NCBI GenBank assembly: GCA_004519485.1
Contig: CP038127.1
Location: forward strand, 310,001-374,000
Length of the DNA stretch: 64,000 nt
Source: Nannochloropsis oceanica
Taxonomy: Eukaryota > Sar > Eustigmatophyceae > Eustigmatales > Monodopsidaceae
Reading direction: 5' to 3'
The notes under the pieces are model-generated. The model saw only the letters and a program-made list of their open reading frames with translations. It was not told the origin of the DNA and searched no databases. Made by a program: the position numbers and the translations under genes. Positions 1 through 11,987 of this stretch are shown piece by piece (the stretch's first letter is position 1; each line of letters starts with the position of its first letter).

Positions 1-1873
1 CTTTTCCGTGCCTGTCTACTCCGTTTGCCCGGCTGCGACGCTCTGGGAAGTCCGTGGAGCGATCGTGGAAGGGGGGAAAGAGGGACGGAAAGAGGGAGGG
101 AAAGAAGGTCGAGCCGACTAAGTGTGCTCACCTTCGGAAAAGCGGGAGCCCCCGATCGCGTCCACCTCGTCCATGAAAATGACACAAGGCTGGTGCTCGC
201 GCGCGTACCCGAACATCTCCCTGATGACCCTCGCGGACTCCCCGATGTACTTGTCCACGATGGCCGAGGCCAGGACCTTGAGGAAAGTGGCTTGGATGTT
301 GCTGGCCAGGGCGCGGGCAAGAAGGGTCTTGCCGGTGCCGGGGGGACTGGTGGCGTAGGGAGGGAGGGAGGGAGTGAGAGGGAGCAGGTGAGTGTTGGGT
401 AGGTGGGTAAGTGAGTGCGGGCAACACCCCAGCACTGCAGTTTCCTCCTTCTGCAGTCCATGTATTCGTCAAATCAATCAACAATGGCAGAGGCCAACGC
501 CTTGAGAAATGTGGCTCGGAAAGGAGAGGGAGGGTGGGACGGAGGGAGGGCACGTACCCATAGAGGAGGACGCCTTTGGGAGGCTTGATGCCGACGCGGT
601 GGAATAGCTCGGGGTTGGTGAGAGGCAGCTCGATGACCTCGCGCAGTTCTCGGATCTGGTCGTTCAGGCCTAGGGAGGGAGGGAGGGACGGGGGGAGGGA
701 AGGACGGAGGGGTGGGGATGCCGAAGATAAAAGAAACTCTGGTCTGCCTGTCATGGCACCTTCGACCAATCGTTTTTGAAAAATCTATCGACAGGTCGCC
801 CAGGCTTTCGTTGGAAAGTATACCAAAAGGACGGGAGGGAGGGAGGGAGGGAGGGAGGGAGGGAGGGACGTACCGCCAATTTGGGAGAAGGAGATGCCGC
901 CAGCGTCTTCGTGGAGCATGTGGTACACGTTGGGGTCCACCTCTCGCGGGAGCTGCCTCATGATTGTTAGGGTCGTCATATCTAGACTGACACGCGTCCC
1001 GGGCTTGAGCTTGGCCTTATCCAACTTGTTCCGGCACCCTACTACGTAGCGAGGGCCGCTGCTCGCCTGGGGGGGTGGAGGGAGGGAGGGAGAGGGAAGG
1101 AGAGGAATGGGGTCATGTCTGGTATCATTTATCCTGCGACTCATTTCTGCTTGTAAGACAGTGGGGAAGGGTGGGAAGAAGGGCCACTGACAGGGAGGAA
1201 AGGGGGGGAAAAAGTGGTGCTCAGCTCCACTCTTTCCTTCTCATTTATTTACCTTGACGATAAACCTCTCATCGTCCAGCTGCTTCAGCACCTCGCCGAT
1301 GATCTGCCCCACGGACTGCAAGGCCTTGAGGTCGTCTTCTGTCTTGTTGTACTCCTTTCCCAGGCCACGGACATGCTCCCGAAGCTGCTTGACTCTGACA
1401 GAGGGGAGGGAGGGAGGGAGGGAGGGAGGGTTGAGTAAAGTGTTGTGGTGATACGGTTAAAAGAGATGGGATACCAGCATCACCAGCACCAGCTGCTGCT
1501 GCAGTAAAAGTAGCCGGTATGTCACAATGCATGCGTCACTCCCCCATCTCCGCTCAAGCCGCAATGCCGTACGTGCTATGATTGCATGCTCCTGCCCGTT
1601 CTGTCTTCCGCCGCGCCAGGCATCAGTAAGCCTTTCATTTGAATTAACCGACACCCCGCCGTCGGGCCTTTCTCTTCTCGCCCTCAATTGTGCTGTCCAG
1701 CGCATTGTAATGCACGCCTTGTCGGTCCTTCCACCGCCCATACTCTCTTCGCCTCGCCTCCGCCTCCCTCCCTCCCCCCTGCCTTCTCTCCAAACGTACC
1801 GAAGTTCCACTTCGTGATGCTCTCGGATCTTTGCCCGGTATTGGTCTAATAGTTGGGCCCGGTCCACGTCCAT
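1..1873 (-). CDS. RPT4: 26S proteasome regulatory ATPase RPT4 (PSMC6), 3' part missing
   Basis: AAA+ ATPase of the 19S base that unfolds ubiquitinated substrates for the 20S core. Five exons are readable on the minus strand: 1873-1800, 1394-1253, 1066-874, 669-558 and 346-132, all with GT-AG junctions that keep one frame. The product opens [15 protein letters not shown] and has an N-terminal coiled coil. Then come an OB-domain stretch ([25 protein letters not shown]), the linker [19 protein letters not shown], Walker A GPPGTGKT, the pore-loop/ISS region ([16 protein letters not shown]) and Walker B ([12 protein letters not shown]). The run from RYVVGC to DAIGG follows human PSMC6 closely and separates it from RPT1-3, 5 and 6. 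The last visible donor is at 131-130. Bases 1-129 look intronic, so the rest of the AAA module and the C-terminal tail lie outside the window. Introns contain (CCCT)n on the sense strand. Confidence 0.96.
834..868 (+). repeat. (GGGA)n tract in an RPT4 intron
   Basis: Almost pure GGGA tetranucleotide run on the plus strand. It is CCCT on the sense strand of RPT4, just downstream of an exon-3 donor. It is typical of the tracts found in most introns of the window. Confidence 0.9.
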
Positions 1874-2635
1874 GCTTTCCTGTGAATGTGTGGTGTTGGA
1901 TGGGTGAGAAAAGAGACTTGGGGGAGGACCCTATCGCTGAGGAAATTGACGAACACTTCGAAGTCTGCCTGCTTGCCGAGGCAAAGAGGGGAGGCTTTCT
2001 AGTGACTAGCCATACCACTGCAACGGTCATTGGAGCCATCGCAGGTCTATGAAGATGCTACAGGATCGTGCACTACAGGGCATGGCCAAGGGGTGGTGCC
2101 AAACCTCAGACAGCACAGACGCAGCAAGCAAGGGGCAGGTCGAGCATCAGATGTGTCCCCGGACCTCTCGGCTCAGCATCAGGTTGTACGGGATAAAAGT
2201 CAGCCTGAAGACTAAGTTGGTGTTCAGATACAGTTAGAACGCAGCAGTAGATGGCAGGACTTCTCAGGGAGGTGCTCAGGCCATCATCTCCCCTTGCCCC
2301 AAATGTGCAGTTTTTGTCTGCAGCTAAAGGCGCCTAAACCATCACAAGATGGCGTCATAGGTCATTTCGAGCTTGAAGCATCTCTGAATCAGCTCCCTTC
2401 ACAAATACATAGTCCTAGCCTTCTGCAGCTTTCATGCGCCTGCTTTCGCCATTTAGACCTCCAACAGAGGACCACAGCATGGAGAGGGCGTCTGGCTGGG
2501 CAGCGCTATGTTTTGGACACACCGCAAGACGAAGTGCGCCGCTTAGTCAGGATCTTGCTTTGTTCTTAATCCTCCCTCATCCTTTTCACACACCACCACA
2601 GCCAACCGCAACTACCTTTCCTTCTTCTTCTCATC
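1874..2635. promoter_or_regulatory. divergent upstream region between RPT4 and catalase
   Basis: 762 bp between two start codons on opposite strands, so it must hold the promoters and 5' UTRs of both genes. I see no convincing coding exon and no clear TATA element. The last 80 bases before the catalase start are pyrimidine-rich. Confidence 0.6.
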
Positions 2636-5462
2636 ATGCCGGGCCGCGACAAGGTCACTGCTCAGCTGGAGCAATACGCTGCCTCTCGCGCCGCCGCGGA
2701 TGGCGTGATGACGAGCAGCAGCGGCAATCCCCTGGATTCTATCACCACTTCCTTGACAGCCGGCCCGCGAGGGCCCATCCTTCTCCAGGTACGAATCAGA
2801 CCTTTGTGCCTATGTTTCGCGTGTCGTTTCGAGAGAGCTATAGGTGGATGCTTTGGAAGAGGGGAGAGGAAGGGGAGGAGAGAAGTGTGGGGTTTGGCTG
2901 GAGCACAGTGACGAGCAACAGCTAGAGCAAGACAGACATTTTCACAATCTAAATGCTGCATGACTGCACGATTTGGATAGTGGGAAGAATGGGTGTCATT
3001 TCTTGTTCCTCACATATAGCCATGTAACCACATTGAAAGCAGAGTCTTTTGGTGCCTTATTACTCACCCTCCCATCCTCCCTTCCCACCCAGGATTTCAA
3101 CCTCATCGATTCTCTCGCCCACTTTGACCGTGAGCGCATCCCTGAACGCGTCGTCCACGCCAAGGGCGGTGGCGCATTAGGATACTTCGAGGTGACCAAC
3201 CCTGCGATTCAGTCCATCTGCCGCGCCAAGCTCTTTAGTGCCGTGGGGAAACGCACTCCTGTGGCTGTCCGTTTCTCGACCGTTGGAGGGGAGAGCGGTT
3301 CGGCTGACACTGCCCGGGACCCGCGGGGCTTTTCCGTGAAGTTCTACACGGAAGAAGGGAACTGGGACTTGGTGGGCAACAACACGCCCATCTTCTTCAT
3401 CCGCGACCCGGTGCTCTTTCCCAGCTTCATTCACACGCAGAAGCGGTTAGAAAAATCTCTCCCTCCCTCCCTCCCTTCCTCCCTCCCTCCCAACGGCCCT
3501 TGACAGTTCCGAACACTCATACCTTTATCTTTTTGTCCCCCGTCCTCTCCCTTCTCACCCAGCAACCCCGCCACGCACTGCAAGGATCCGGACGCCTTTT
3601 GGGACTTCATTTCCCTCCGCCCCGAGACCACCCACCAGGTCTCGTTCCTCTTCTCCGACCGCGGCACGCCCGACGGCTTTCGGCACATGAACGGCTACGG
3701 CAGTCACACCTTCAAGAGCGTCAACGACAAGGGCGAGGTGCGTCCTGCCCCTTCATTCCTCCCTCCCTCCGCTGGGAGCCCGTCCAAATGGCACCCACAT
3801 TTTGCCCCTTCCCTCATATACCGTAAAGCTTGAGCGCGGGGCCACTCACTCCCACGTGTCCCTCCCACCCTCCCTCCCTCCCTTCCCAGGCCGTGTACGT
3901 CAAGTACCATTTCAAGACGGACCAGGGTATCCGCAACCTCACTGCCGACGAGGCCGACCGCCTCTCGGCCTCAGACCCCGATTACGCCATCCGCGACCTC
4001 TACAACAGCATCGCCGACGGCGCATACCCGTCCTGGACCTTCTACGTGCAAGTCATGACCTACGCTCAAGCCGAGGTACTTCCCTCCCTCCCTCCCTTTC
4101 TCCCTCCCTTTATCCCTCCCTTTCTCCCTTTCTCCCTCCCACCTTCCCTCTCTCCCTCCGTCTCTTTCCGTGCCACTCTTGCGGAGCCCGTCCAAATGAC
4201 TCCCATGTCTCCTCTCGTCCCCCAATCGCCCCACCCACCCTCCCTTCCCTTCCTCCCTCGCACCCTCCCTCCAGGCCTCCCCCTTCAACCCCTTCGACCT
4301 GACTAAGGTCTGGCCTCACAAGGATTATCCCCTCCAGGAGGTCGGACGAATGGTGCTCAACCGCAACCCCGCCAACTACTTCGCCGAGGTGGAGCAGCTG
4401 GCCTTCGCGCCCTCGCACATGGTGCCCGGCATCGAGCCCTCCCCCGACAAGATGCTCCAGGTACGTCCTCCTTCGGTCTCTCTTTCCCACCCTCTTTCGA
4501 TCCCTCTTTGCCTCCATCGATCCGACAGGTGAAGGGTGGCAAGCGCCTAGTCAGCGCCCGACGATTCTGCGACTCCCCCCCCCTGCAGGCCACAACAACA
4601 AAAATAAATCGATTTTTTACTCCCCTCCCGTACTCCTTTTGCCATTTGTTATCTTGAAATCCGCAGGGTCGCCTCTTCTCGTACTCGGACACGCATCGGC
4701 ACCGCCTGGGTGCCAACTACCAACAGATCCCCATCAACCGCCCTTTTAACGCCCGCGTGCGCAACTACCAACGTGACGGGCCCATGTGCGTGGACGGGAA
4801 CCAGACGGGCGCCCCCAACTACTTTCCCAACTCCTTCTCTGGCCCCGCCGAAGACGCCAGCCAGGCCCTCCACCGGGATGTAAGTTGCTCCCTTGCCTTG
4901 TCCTCCGCCCCCCCCCTTCCTTTGCTTGTTCTTCCACCTCTCCCTCCCTCCCTCCCTCCCTCCCTCTTCCCCTCCCTCGTGTTCCACCCTGCCCATTGAG
5001 TCTCGTGGGACCTTTCGAAACGAAGACGACAGTACTATTAGTCTCCCCCTTCCAATCCGTAATCGAAATTTCCTCCCCTCCCCCCCCTTCTGCCCTCCCT
5101 CCTTCCTCCCTCCCTCTCAGGTGGGTGTGGGTGACGTGGCTCGCTACAACACCGCCGACGACGACAACTTTACGCAAGCCGGCGTCTTCTACCGCGAGGT
5201 GCTGGACGAGGGCGGGAGGGACCGCCTCACGTCCAACATGGCCGGGCACCTGGTCGCCGCCCAGGACTTCATCCAGAAGCGCGCAATTGCTAATTTCGCA
5301 GCGGCCGACCGGGATTACGGCGCTCGGCTCGCCCGCAAGGTCGATCAGCTTAAGAAGAAGAGCCAGGGTCAGGGAGGAGGAGGGAAGCCGAGCGCGAGGG
5401 CGGCGCCTTTGAACCCTCCGCGGGCAGTGCCAGGGGCGATGTATGCCAAGGGATCGATGTAG
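2636..5462 (+). CDS. CAT: monofunctional haem catalase
   Basis: Decomposes hydrogen peroxide to water and oxygen. Seven exons: 2636-2788, 3093-3445, 3563-3737, 3890-4075, 4275-4460, 4667-4879 and 5121-5462. They join in one frame to 535 residues, the size of a small-subunit catalase. The catalytic His lies in [11 protein letters not shown] at about residue 73 and the catalytic Asn in [10 protein letters not shown] at about 148. The proximal haem Tyr is in [14 protein letters not shown] at about 357. [11 protein letters not shown] and [11 protein letters not shown] are also family hallmarks. The C-terminus ends in KGSM, which is not a standard PTS1, so peroxisomal targeting is not evident. A Gly/Ser/Lys-rich tail follows the core. 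Introns are short and filled with CCCT repeats. The gene is divergent from RPT4. Confidence 0.97.
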
Positions 5463-6253
5463 GGAGGGAGGGAGGGAGGGAGAGAAAGAGGTAATGGGGT
5501 GGGTGGTTCTAAAGGGGCACGTTAATTCAGTCCATGGAATTCGCTTAGTAGAAAAGGGGGGGAAAGAGAAGGGAAAAGGAAAAAACTGTGTCAGGAAGAG
5601 ATAAGAGATTTCTCTTGTCGTGTAGGAGTGCATCAGGATGGAGAGAGGGAGAGGGAGAGGGACAGGGACGGAGGGAGGAAGGGGGGGGATTTTTTTTTTT
5701 TCATTCAGTAATTTGAGAGGAAACGAGAGGGAAGCCTGTAGCACGATGAGTGCTCAAGTGCCGTGGGTGTATGTAGCTGACCAGGGTGATCTCCCCGCAT
5801 CCGTCAACCTTCTTCTCGGAAATATTTACAGAGGAGAGGGCAGGGAAGGTGGGAAATGAGAGGGGAAGAGGTGCCTGTCATAAACAAAGAAGATAATCGA
5901 AGGGCACAGGAATAACCGGAATGCGTCCAGGGTAATATAGAGTCGCAGCCGTGAACGAGACAAGAGAAAGAGAATGATGAAAGCGAAAGTGCAAAATACA
6001 GAAGAACGCAAGAAGAACGACAACACAGCGCGTCTTTTGCTCTTTGGCGCACCTTTTCTTCTCTCAACACACAGCACATGTAAGACAGGACACGAGTGAT
6101 ATTTGTCACCTGTCCTTTTTCCCACGGACAAATCTCACTTTCCAACCTTAATTTTCTTGGCACCCGTGACCTCGCTCTAGCTCTCCTTCTCCTTGCCCAC
6201 GCTGTTCTTTGTCTCGCTTTTCCTTGTCTTCCATTTATTTATAATCTCTTTAG
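5463..6253. other. convergent 3' intergenic region
   Basis: About 790 bp between the stop codons of catalase (+) and the next gene (-). It has a (GGGA)n patch just after the catalase stop and purine-rich sequence to 5700, then ordinary sequence. Open frames here are short with no recognisable domain. I see no gene. Confidence 0.6.
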
Positions 6254-7600
6254 TTAATCCTCTTTCTTCTTTTTTGGGGTGCTCCTCGTGAGGAATGTAG
6301 TGCTCTTGTGTGGACGCCCACGGAGATTCCTCGAAACTTTCTCCTGCTTTATCGCCATATTTTTCTCTTTCGCCTTCATTATCCTCACATTTTTGATCTT
6401 CTGCTTTACCACCATATTCTTCTCTTTTGGCTTCCCTCCTCCTTGCTTGTCATCCCTTTCCGTAGCAGGCAAATGCTCCTCCTCCAAGGCCGGCCAGTGT
6501 TCTTCATTCTCGCGCTCTTCAAAGTCAGGGACACCCTTGAGCATGCAGCACCACTCCTTGCTTTCCAAAGTCCCGGCCCGCGGGTGCCGGTTCCACTCAA
6601 GGATGCATTCCTGACTGGGTCTCATCACCACCCGCCCTAGAGCCAACAACTTCCGTCCAAACACCGGTGCCGCCTGACGGATACAAGCAAGGGACTCTAG
6701 GTGTGCACTGTCAATATCAGCACAAATGTAAGGGGACCTGGGTAGATCACTGAAGCAAGAATAAATTAACGCCAGACCGACTCCCTTATTCTTCAGACGT
6801 TCGACAACACCATACGCTCTGATCAGATCCACGTCATATTTGCCCTGGAAGTCCGCCTTCTCGTGATAGAGAAAGCCCACAATCTCCTCGTCATAAGACA
6901 CAAAATGAGACACAAAATAAAAGCTTGAGTCCTTCCCCTTCGCCTTTGCCACCCATCTCCTTACGTCTACAGCGCTGAATTCACCTTTCAACACGGTGGT
7001 GACCACCATGGAGGCTTGTGCCTTGATCCAACCTTTGATAAAGGGGCAGCCCTTGTTGCTCGCACGATGAATAGCGTACCCCTTTAGCATCTTAAACAAA
7101 GCCCCCTTCCCCCAGGCAACGCGAGCCGTGGCCTCGGCTAAATTCTCAAACATATCATCCTCCTCTTCATCTTCCTTCTCACGCACCTCTTGCCCCACTT
7201 TTTGGGCGTAGTCCTCTCCCGCTTTATTGAGGGGCTGCTCACTCTTCCACGCGTCGAGAAACTTGCTATTCAATTGTTTTCGTACCGCGAGCCTCTGCAA
7301 ATAAGTAAAGCGATCTGTCTTTCGGTAGCGGGAAAAGTAGGACGAGGACACGCAGGTTTTATAGAATTGCCCCGCCGTCATCACCCCGGCATCCACCATC
7401 TCGTTTCCCAGTGTGACGAGGCACTTGATCTCAGGAACTGCGCAGTAAACTGCTCGGCCGCTCTTCAAGAAAGCAAAATTGTGCGCCAGCGTGACCAATT
7501 CCGAGACCTTGGCGGCGGATTCGGTATAGGCTGCCTCGTCAGAAAGAGTGCGATTACGCTTCAGGTCCTTGCGCTTGGTAGCGACCCCTGTCTTCTTCAT
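6254..7600 (-). CDS. intronless GNAT-like protein with an AT-hook-type tail
   Basis: Single uninterrupted frame of 448 residues starting at ATG 7600. The N-terminus is strongly basic (MKKTGVATKRKDLKRNR). The middle (about residues 215-320) resembles a GNAT acetyltransferase core. Two strands (FYFVSHFV, IVGFLYHEK) lead to a helix start with LKNKGVGLAL, reminiscent of the acetyl-CoA-binding Q/R-x-x-G-x-G/A loop. An acidic patch (EKEDEEEDD) lies near residue 140. The Lys/Glu-rich C-terminus repeats KEKNM..KQ twice and ends with an AT-hook-like core RGRP and a KKKK cluster, suggesting nuclear or DNA-associated work. Unlike its neighbours it has no intron and almost no GGGA/CCCT repeats. I do not recognise the family. 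The GNAT call is a tentative reading of motifs. It could be an acquired or expanded lineage gene. Confidence 0.75.
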   Translation of the reverse strand: MKKTGVATKRKDLKRNRTLSDEAAYTESAAKVSELVTLAHNFAFLKSGRAVYCAVPEIKCLVTLGNEMVDAGVMTAGQFYKTCVSSSYFSRYRKTDRFTYLQRLAVRKQLNSKFLDAWKSEQPLNKAGEDYAQKVGQEVREKEDEEEDDMFENLAEATARVAWGKGALFKMLKGYAIHRASNKGCPFIKGWIKAQASMVVTTVLKGEFSAVDVRRWVAKAKGKDSSFYFVSHFVSYDEEIVGFLYHEKADFQGKYDVDLIRAYGVVERLKNKGVGLALIYSCFSDLPRSPYICADIDSAHLESLACIRQAAPVFGRKLLALGRVVMRPSQECILEWNRHPRAGTLESKEWCCMLKGVPDFEERENEEHWPALEEEHLPATERDDKQGGGKPKEKNMVVKQKIKNVRIMKAKEKNMAIKQEKVSRNLRGRPHKSTTFLTRSTPKKKKED

Positions 7601-8462
7601 GGTTGCAGCCTTTTAGACTCCCTTCTTGCCCTTGCCTTGTGCCACACGCTTTCCTTCCCGTGCATTTACCATGAGTATTGTCCGTGTGTGTTGCTGCAGC
7701 TTGGCTGGCAGCTGTCTATGCTGGATGCTGCCTGTGCTCCCGAACTATTGCCCCTTATGCGGTGGTAAGGCATGGTGGAGATGAGAGAGCTTGAGGGGGC
7801 TCCCAAGAGCATAAGCCAGCTACGAATATGACTGTAAGCGGACAAAGGGAAAGCAGTTGTCTCCTCTGGTACAATGATCGAAGGGCGTTGGCAGTCATTG
7901 TTTCTCTGCCAACAGGATAACAAGCACACCGAAGAGAATCAGCTCGAAATTTTGGGGAGAAACGATGTCAGCACTCTGATTACACGACTGGGTAGAAGCT
8001 TCCTCACGATTAAGCTTACCTCCCGGGTTATGGGCCTTTTTTGGGGGGGGAAGCGGGGGGGTACAATTACCGTTATTTACCTTTTTTTTACTAACACCTG
8101 TTTAGGAGAAAGGCACCGATGCACCTACCTAACTTGATGGTCTGAGGAGTGAAGTTAACATGTTAACATGCATGCGTGTAAGGTGCTATCCACCCATAAA
8201 GCATTCTTGCCCTTCTCTTCGTCATGATTTCCTTCTTCTGTTTGGTCGTCATTCTTGTGGCTTTTTTGACTTGACATTTCCTTTCCTTATGGGTCATCGC
8301 TTTTCGTCATTTCGTGTTCCCTCGTTTCCCTCCTCTTTTCAATCATTCTTCCTCCTATCTTGCTCCGTAAAAAAAGCAATTCACAATTCACGCGACGCGC
8401 GCTGATTCATCGTACGTTACATCCCCCTCCCTCCCTCTCTCCCTCCCTCCCTCCAACCCCTG
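7601..8462. other. intergenic region upstream of the GNAT-like gene
   Basis: About 860 bp between two minus-strand genes. It should hold the promoter of the GNAT-like gene and the 3' UTR of the b561 gene. Homopolymer-rich bits occur near 8035-8090. I see no supported gene. Confidence 0.55.
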
Positions 8463-10122
8463 TCACAATGACTCCCCAATTTCGCCACCATTACTATCCT
8501 TCCTCCCCCCCATACTTCCTCTTGGCCCCCTTCCCCCTCCTTCTCCTCCTCCTTCCCCCCCTCCGTCCCTCCTCAGCTCCACTAGCTCTCTTTCTGTTAA
8601 TCCTCCCTCGCCTGTCGGCCGGAAGGGCTTGCTCACCATCTGCAAGTGTACCAAAACCCATAGTAAAATCACATGCGTGACAATAAAGGAGGACATCATC
8701 CCCCACCCCAAGCTCTTCCCCAACCCTGTTATGACCGTCATCATCGACACATCATACAAGAGCAACCCGGTCTTCCCATGCCACTTATGAATCCCTCCCT
8801 CCCTCCCTCCTCCCCGTCCTACCACCCCGGAGCGCTGAGCGTCCAATTTCTCAAGGCCCGCAAGGACTTGGAGGACGAGGAGGGCACACACGAGGAAGCC
8901 TAGCGCGGCATGGATGGAGGTTGGAAAGATGGTGCGGTGTTTTCGGACTGAAGGCGGGAGGGAGGGAGAGGAGGAGAGGACAGAGGAACAGAAATGTGAG
9001 TTTGCGGAGAGGTGCTTGCAGGTTGACGCCGTCGTCGATTTGACGAGCTTCACAAGACAGACACGATGGAAAGGGTTAGAAGCAAGGAGGAAGGGAGGGA
9101 AATTACCCCCACCCAGGCCCCAAGCACTCCCCGCTTTACTGACTGACCTTTGTTGCCAAAGATAAAGGCAATGCCGAGCGCGATACAGGAAGCCGCCAGT
9201 ATCTGGAAGCCTCGGTGGATGTTCTGGAGCTTCACACGGGCAGAATTACGCATGATGGGCGCCAGGAAGGAGAAGCAGGCGTGGTTGCGGTAGGCCTGAG
9301 GAAAGGGAGAGGGAGGGAAGGAGGGATGTAGGGAGGTGGAGAAGAAGACAGTGGAATGGAGTGGAACCGGGATCTTCTTCTTCATGGCAAGCGGAGAAAT
9401 CCCTCGACATTCTAGAAACGCATTCCTTCCCTCCCTCCTATCCTCCCATCCCTCCACCTTGCCCACTCCCTCCTGCTCACCAGAATTCCTTCAGTCATGA
9501 AGAGCACGCACCCCAACGACATGAACACTGGGTGGAAGGAGAACAAGGTGAAGGTGTGAGCCCGCGCCAATGAAATCCCCCATATCCAGAGGAGGAGGGA
9601 CAGGGCCAGGATGTGAATGAGGAGGTTGGGCGCGACCAGCGGGTCAAGGAACTTGATGCGGGCAAGGAGGAGACGGCGGCGGTCGGTTGCTGGAGAGAGG
9701 GAGAAAGGGAGGGACATGCGACATGAGCGCAGGCACGAAATAAGTAGGAATAGGAATTGGAGGAGCATCGTTTAAAAAGGAGGAAAAGGGGAAGGACAGT
9801 AAGAGGTGGAAAAGCATGGCACCCTAACTCAGAGGAGCCGAGGCGTCAGAGGCCAGCAGCCGAATCTCTGGGAGGGTGTACCATCGTTTTTCTGCGACAT
9901 GCACCCAAATCCCCGACTTTCCACATTTCCCCCATCCTTCCCTCTTTGTATTTACTCACCTGCATCAAGCATTCTTAGCGATGGCCTGGTCTCCCGGTTG
10001 TCGTCGTCGTCATTGCTATAAATCATCAGGCCGCTGAGGCTGCCGTCGGGCGTCTCGGGGGGACTTCGAGCAAAGGGCCAGGCGGTCCGAAAACGGTGCC
10101 AAAAGCCGGCTGACGTGCTCAT
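8463..10122 (-). CDS. cytochrome b561 domain membrane protein (CYB561D-like)
   Basis: Predicted transmembrane ascorbate-dependent or ferric-reductase type electron carrier. Five exons: 10122-9960, 9689-9481, 9295-9148, 8947-8826 and 8783-8463, giving 320 residues. Six hydrophobic segments begin with NLLIHILALSLLLWIWG. The four haem-ligating His of the family fall in FHPVFMS (107), NIHRGFQ (151), SIHAALG (186) and WHGKTG (216), and the motif FHPVFMSLG..LFMTEGIL is diagnostic. The soluble N-terminus (about 65 residues) is acidic around SNDDDDNRE. The C-terminal tail is a Gly/Glu/Arg-rich run from a repeat expansion. The start is the ATG at 10122, chosen because the frame then runs through exon 1 without interruption. 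Which membrane it sits in cannot be told. Confidence 0.93.
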
Positions 10123-10693
10123 AGGACGAGAGGAATTTCCTCTTCCCTGCGTGGTTGTGTAGTTTGTGCGTAAGTCGGGCGCTGGTGTTGGAGATAGGAC
10201 GGAGAAGGAATGTTTGAACGTCGGCTACGGGATGTCGGATGAGACGGAAAAGACGCAAGAAGTGTAGAAAGCAAGAAAAAACAAAGTAGGGCATCCCTGC
10301 TCAAGCTTCATCGGCACTTATATTCCTTTTCATGCTAACGATGCAGGGCATGGCTGTGTCGGGGTGGGCTGATTAGTTGGCTGTGTTCGTTTATTGCCTC
10401 CCAGGGGAAGACGCCTGTAGACGAGAGCGAGATCGTCACGCGCCCCGCTGCCCCATTCTCCCACGGACGGAGTTTGTGAACAGGCTCTGTCTTGCCTGCC
10501 CGTATCTCTGGTGCCTTATAGCTGTCATGGCTGCCGCTCATATTTACCGCTTGCTCAACTATCACAACACACATGGAAACAAGTCAACCGATTTTCATTA
10601 TTTGTTCTTCCTCGTTCCCCTTCCGCCAGGTCAGCCCCCTAAAAGTCACCACCTCGTTTTCCGGGTCCGGGCGTCCACGGCCTGTAAGCCAGA
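10123..10693. promoter_or_regulatory. divergent upstream region, b561 gene and small membrane protein gene
   Basis: 571 bp between two opposite start codons, so it contains both promoters. No coding exon is convincing and no defined promoter box is obvious. Confidence 0.5.
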
Positions 10694-11116
10694 ATGTATC
10701 GGACACCCCGCCTTCTCAAAACAGCAGTGGCCGCCAACCCTTCAAGCGCCACGCCACATATCGCTGCTGCCAATGCGGATGCTGCCGCCTTGCCATGGTA
10801 CCGGCGTCAGTACAAAGGCGCCAAGGCGCAGCATATGTGGCAGGCAGGGTGGGGTTTGTCCTTGGTGATGGTTTTTGTGGGTGTGCCCTTGGTGGGTGCC
10901 ACGGTGCAGAGTCATTTAAGAGATGAGAGGGAGCAAAGACGGGCGCGAATGAATGATGCGGAGCGAGAAGAATTTTTGAGGGATTTGTATGGATTGGACG
11001 ACAACGAGGAGGAGGGGGCGGAGGCGGAGGGGCACGGGGTAAAGCCGGTGATTGGGAAGAGGGCGGAGGGGGTCAAGGTTGTGGGAAGGGAGGGAAGGGA
11101 GGGCAGCAAGAGGTGA
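10694..11116 (+). CDS. small single-pass membrane protein, unknown
   Basis: 140 residues from ATG 10694 without an intron. The first 30 residues (MYRTPRLLKTAVAANPSS) are basic and Ser/Ala-rich, which would suit a mitochondrial presequence. A soluble stretch LPWYRRQYKGAKAQHMWQ leads into one hydrophobic span (WGLSLVMVFVGVPLVGATV, about residues 54-72). A charged helix follows (HLRDEREQRRARMNDAEREEFLRDLYGL) and then an acidic, Gly-rich tail. The arrangement is that of small inner-membrane subunits or assembly factors of mitochondria, but I recognise no family. It is divergent from the b561 gene. Confidence 0.65.
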   Translation: MYRTPRLLKTAVAANPSSATPHIAAANADAAALPWYRRQYKGAKAQHMWQAGWGLSLVMVFVGVPLVGATVQSHLRDEREQRRARMNDAEREEFLRDLYGLDDNEEEGAEAEGHGVKPVIGKRAEGVKVVGREGREGSKR

Positions 11117-11987
11117 AAATGTTCTCGGAGGTGTGTAAGAAGTCTGCAGCGAGTATGAAAGGCGCGTCGGTGTAAGTAATGTAAATAGGAGATATCCACA
11201 TGAGGTGGGTGCTCGACGGTAAGAACGCAAGTAGTTGTAGGCAGTAGCAGCAGCAGAAGCAGTAGCAGCAGCAGTAATAGTAATAAGGTAAAACGAGAGA
11301 CGGGAAAGGCTGAAAGAGAAATTGTCGTAGAAGCAAGGGCATGTTGGTCCCATGTCATTCAGTAGAGATGGCTTCCATCTGGCTGCATGCATACTTCTTT
11401 TCTTTGAATCTTTGTCGTTTTTGAAAAGCTGGAGTCGTAGGTGTGAAGCGGGATATTTTACTTTCCACACATTTTAAAGTGAACCTATTATTGAGAGGCC
11501 ATTGCTTCCTCTTCTCTCTCTCCTCTCTTGTTCAGCTTTTATTGTCTTGCTTTGTGCTTTGTTCAACATATCATCGAGATGAGGGGTCATGTTTGAGTGT
11601 ATTTGTCTGTGCACGTATAAAGTTACGATGTAATTCGCGTTCTACCAGGTCCACTCTCCTTCTTGCCTTCTCCGGTCGTTGGTTTCCTTATCTAGTGTTG
11701 CTCGGCTTGGCTTGGCCTGGTTTCATGAGGAATCGAGGCGTGCATCTGGTCGCTTGGTTGCTGGAAAGTTACTGGCATGTTTCAATGTAGATAGATAGAT
11801 AAACAGATACACACTCTCTCACTCTACCAAGGTGGTAGTCGTCTTGATTGAGTGTTCATCATGCTCCTTATCATGCTCCTATTTTCTAAGTCGATTTCAC
11901 CTCGTGCAGTGAGGGAAGGAAGAGGGAGGGAGGAGAAATGGAGAGAGTGAGAGAGGACGAAAATGAGATGGGGAATAAACGTTCTTC
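11117..11987. other. convergent 3' intergenic region
   Basis: About 870 bp between the small membrane protein gene (+) and the Gln-rich gene (-). It contains a short CAG/TAG trinucleotide patch at about 11240-11285. No gene seen. Confidence 0.5.

Noticed and set aside
9000-9060. Possible extra exon of the b561 gene (LVKSTTASTCKHLS frame)
   Set aside because: Splicing directly from 9148 to 8947 gives the conserved loop before the third haem His. The extra piece has no matching donor.
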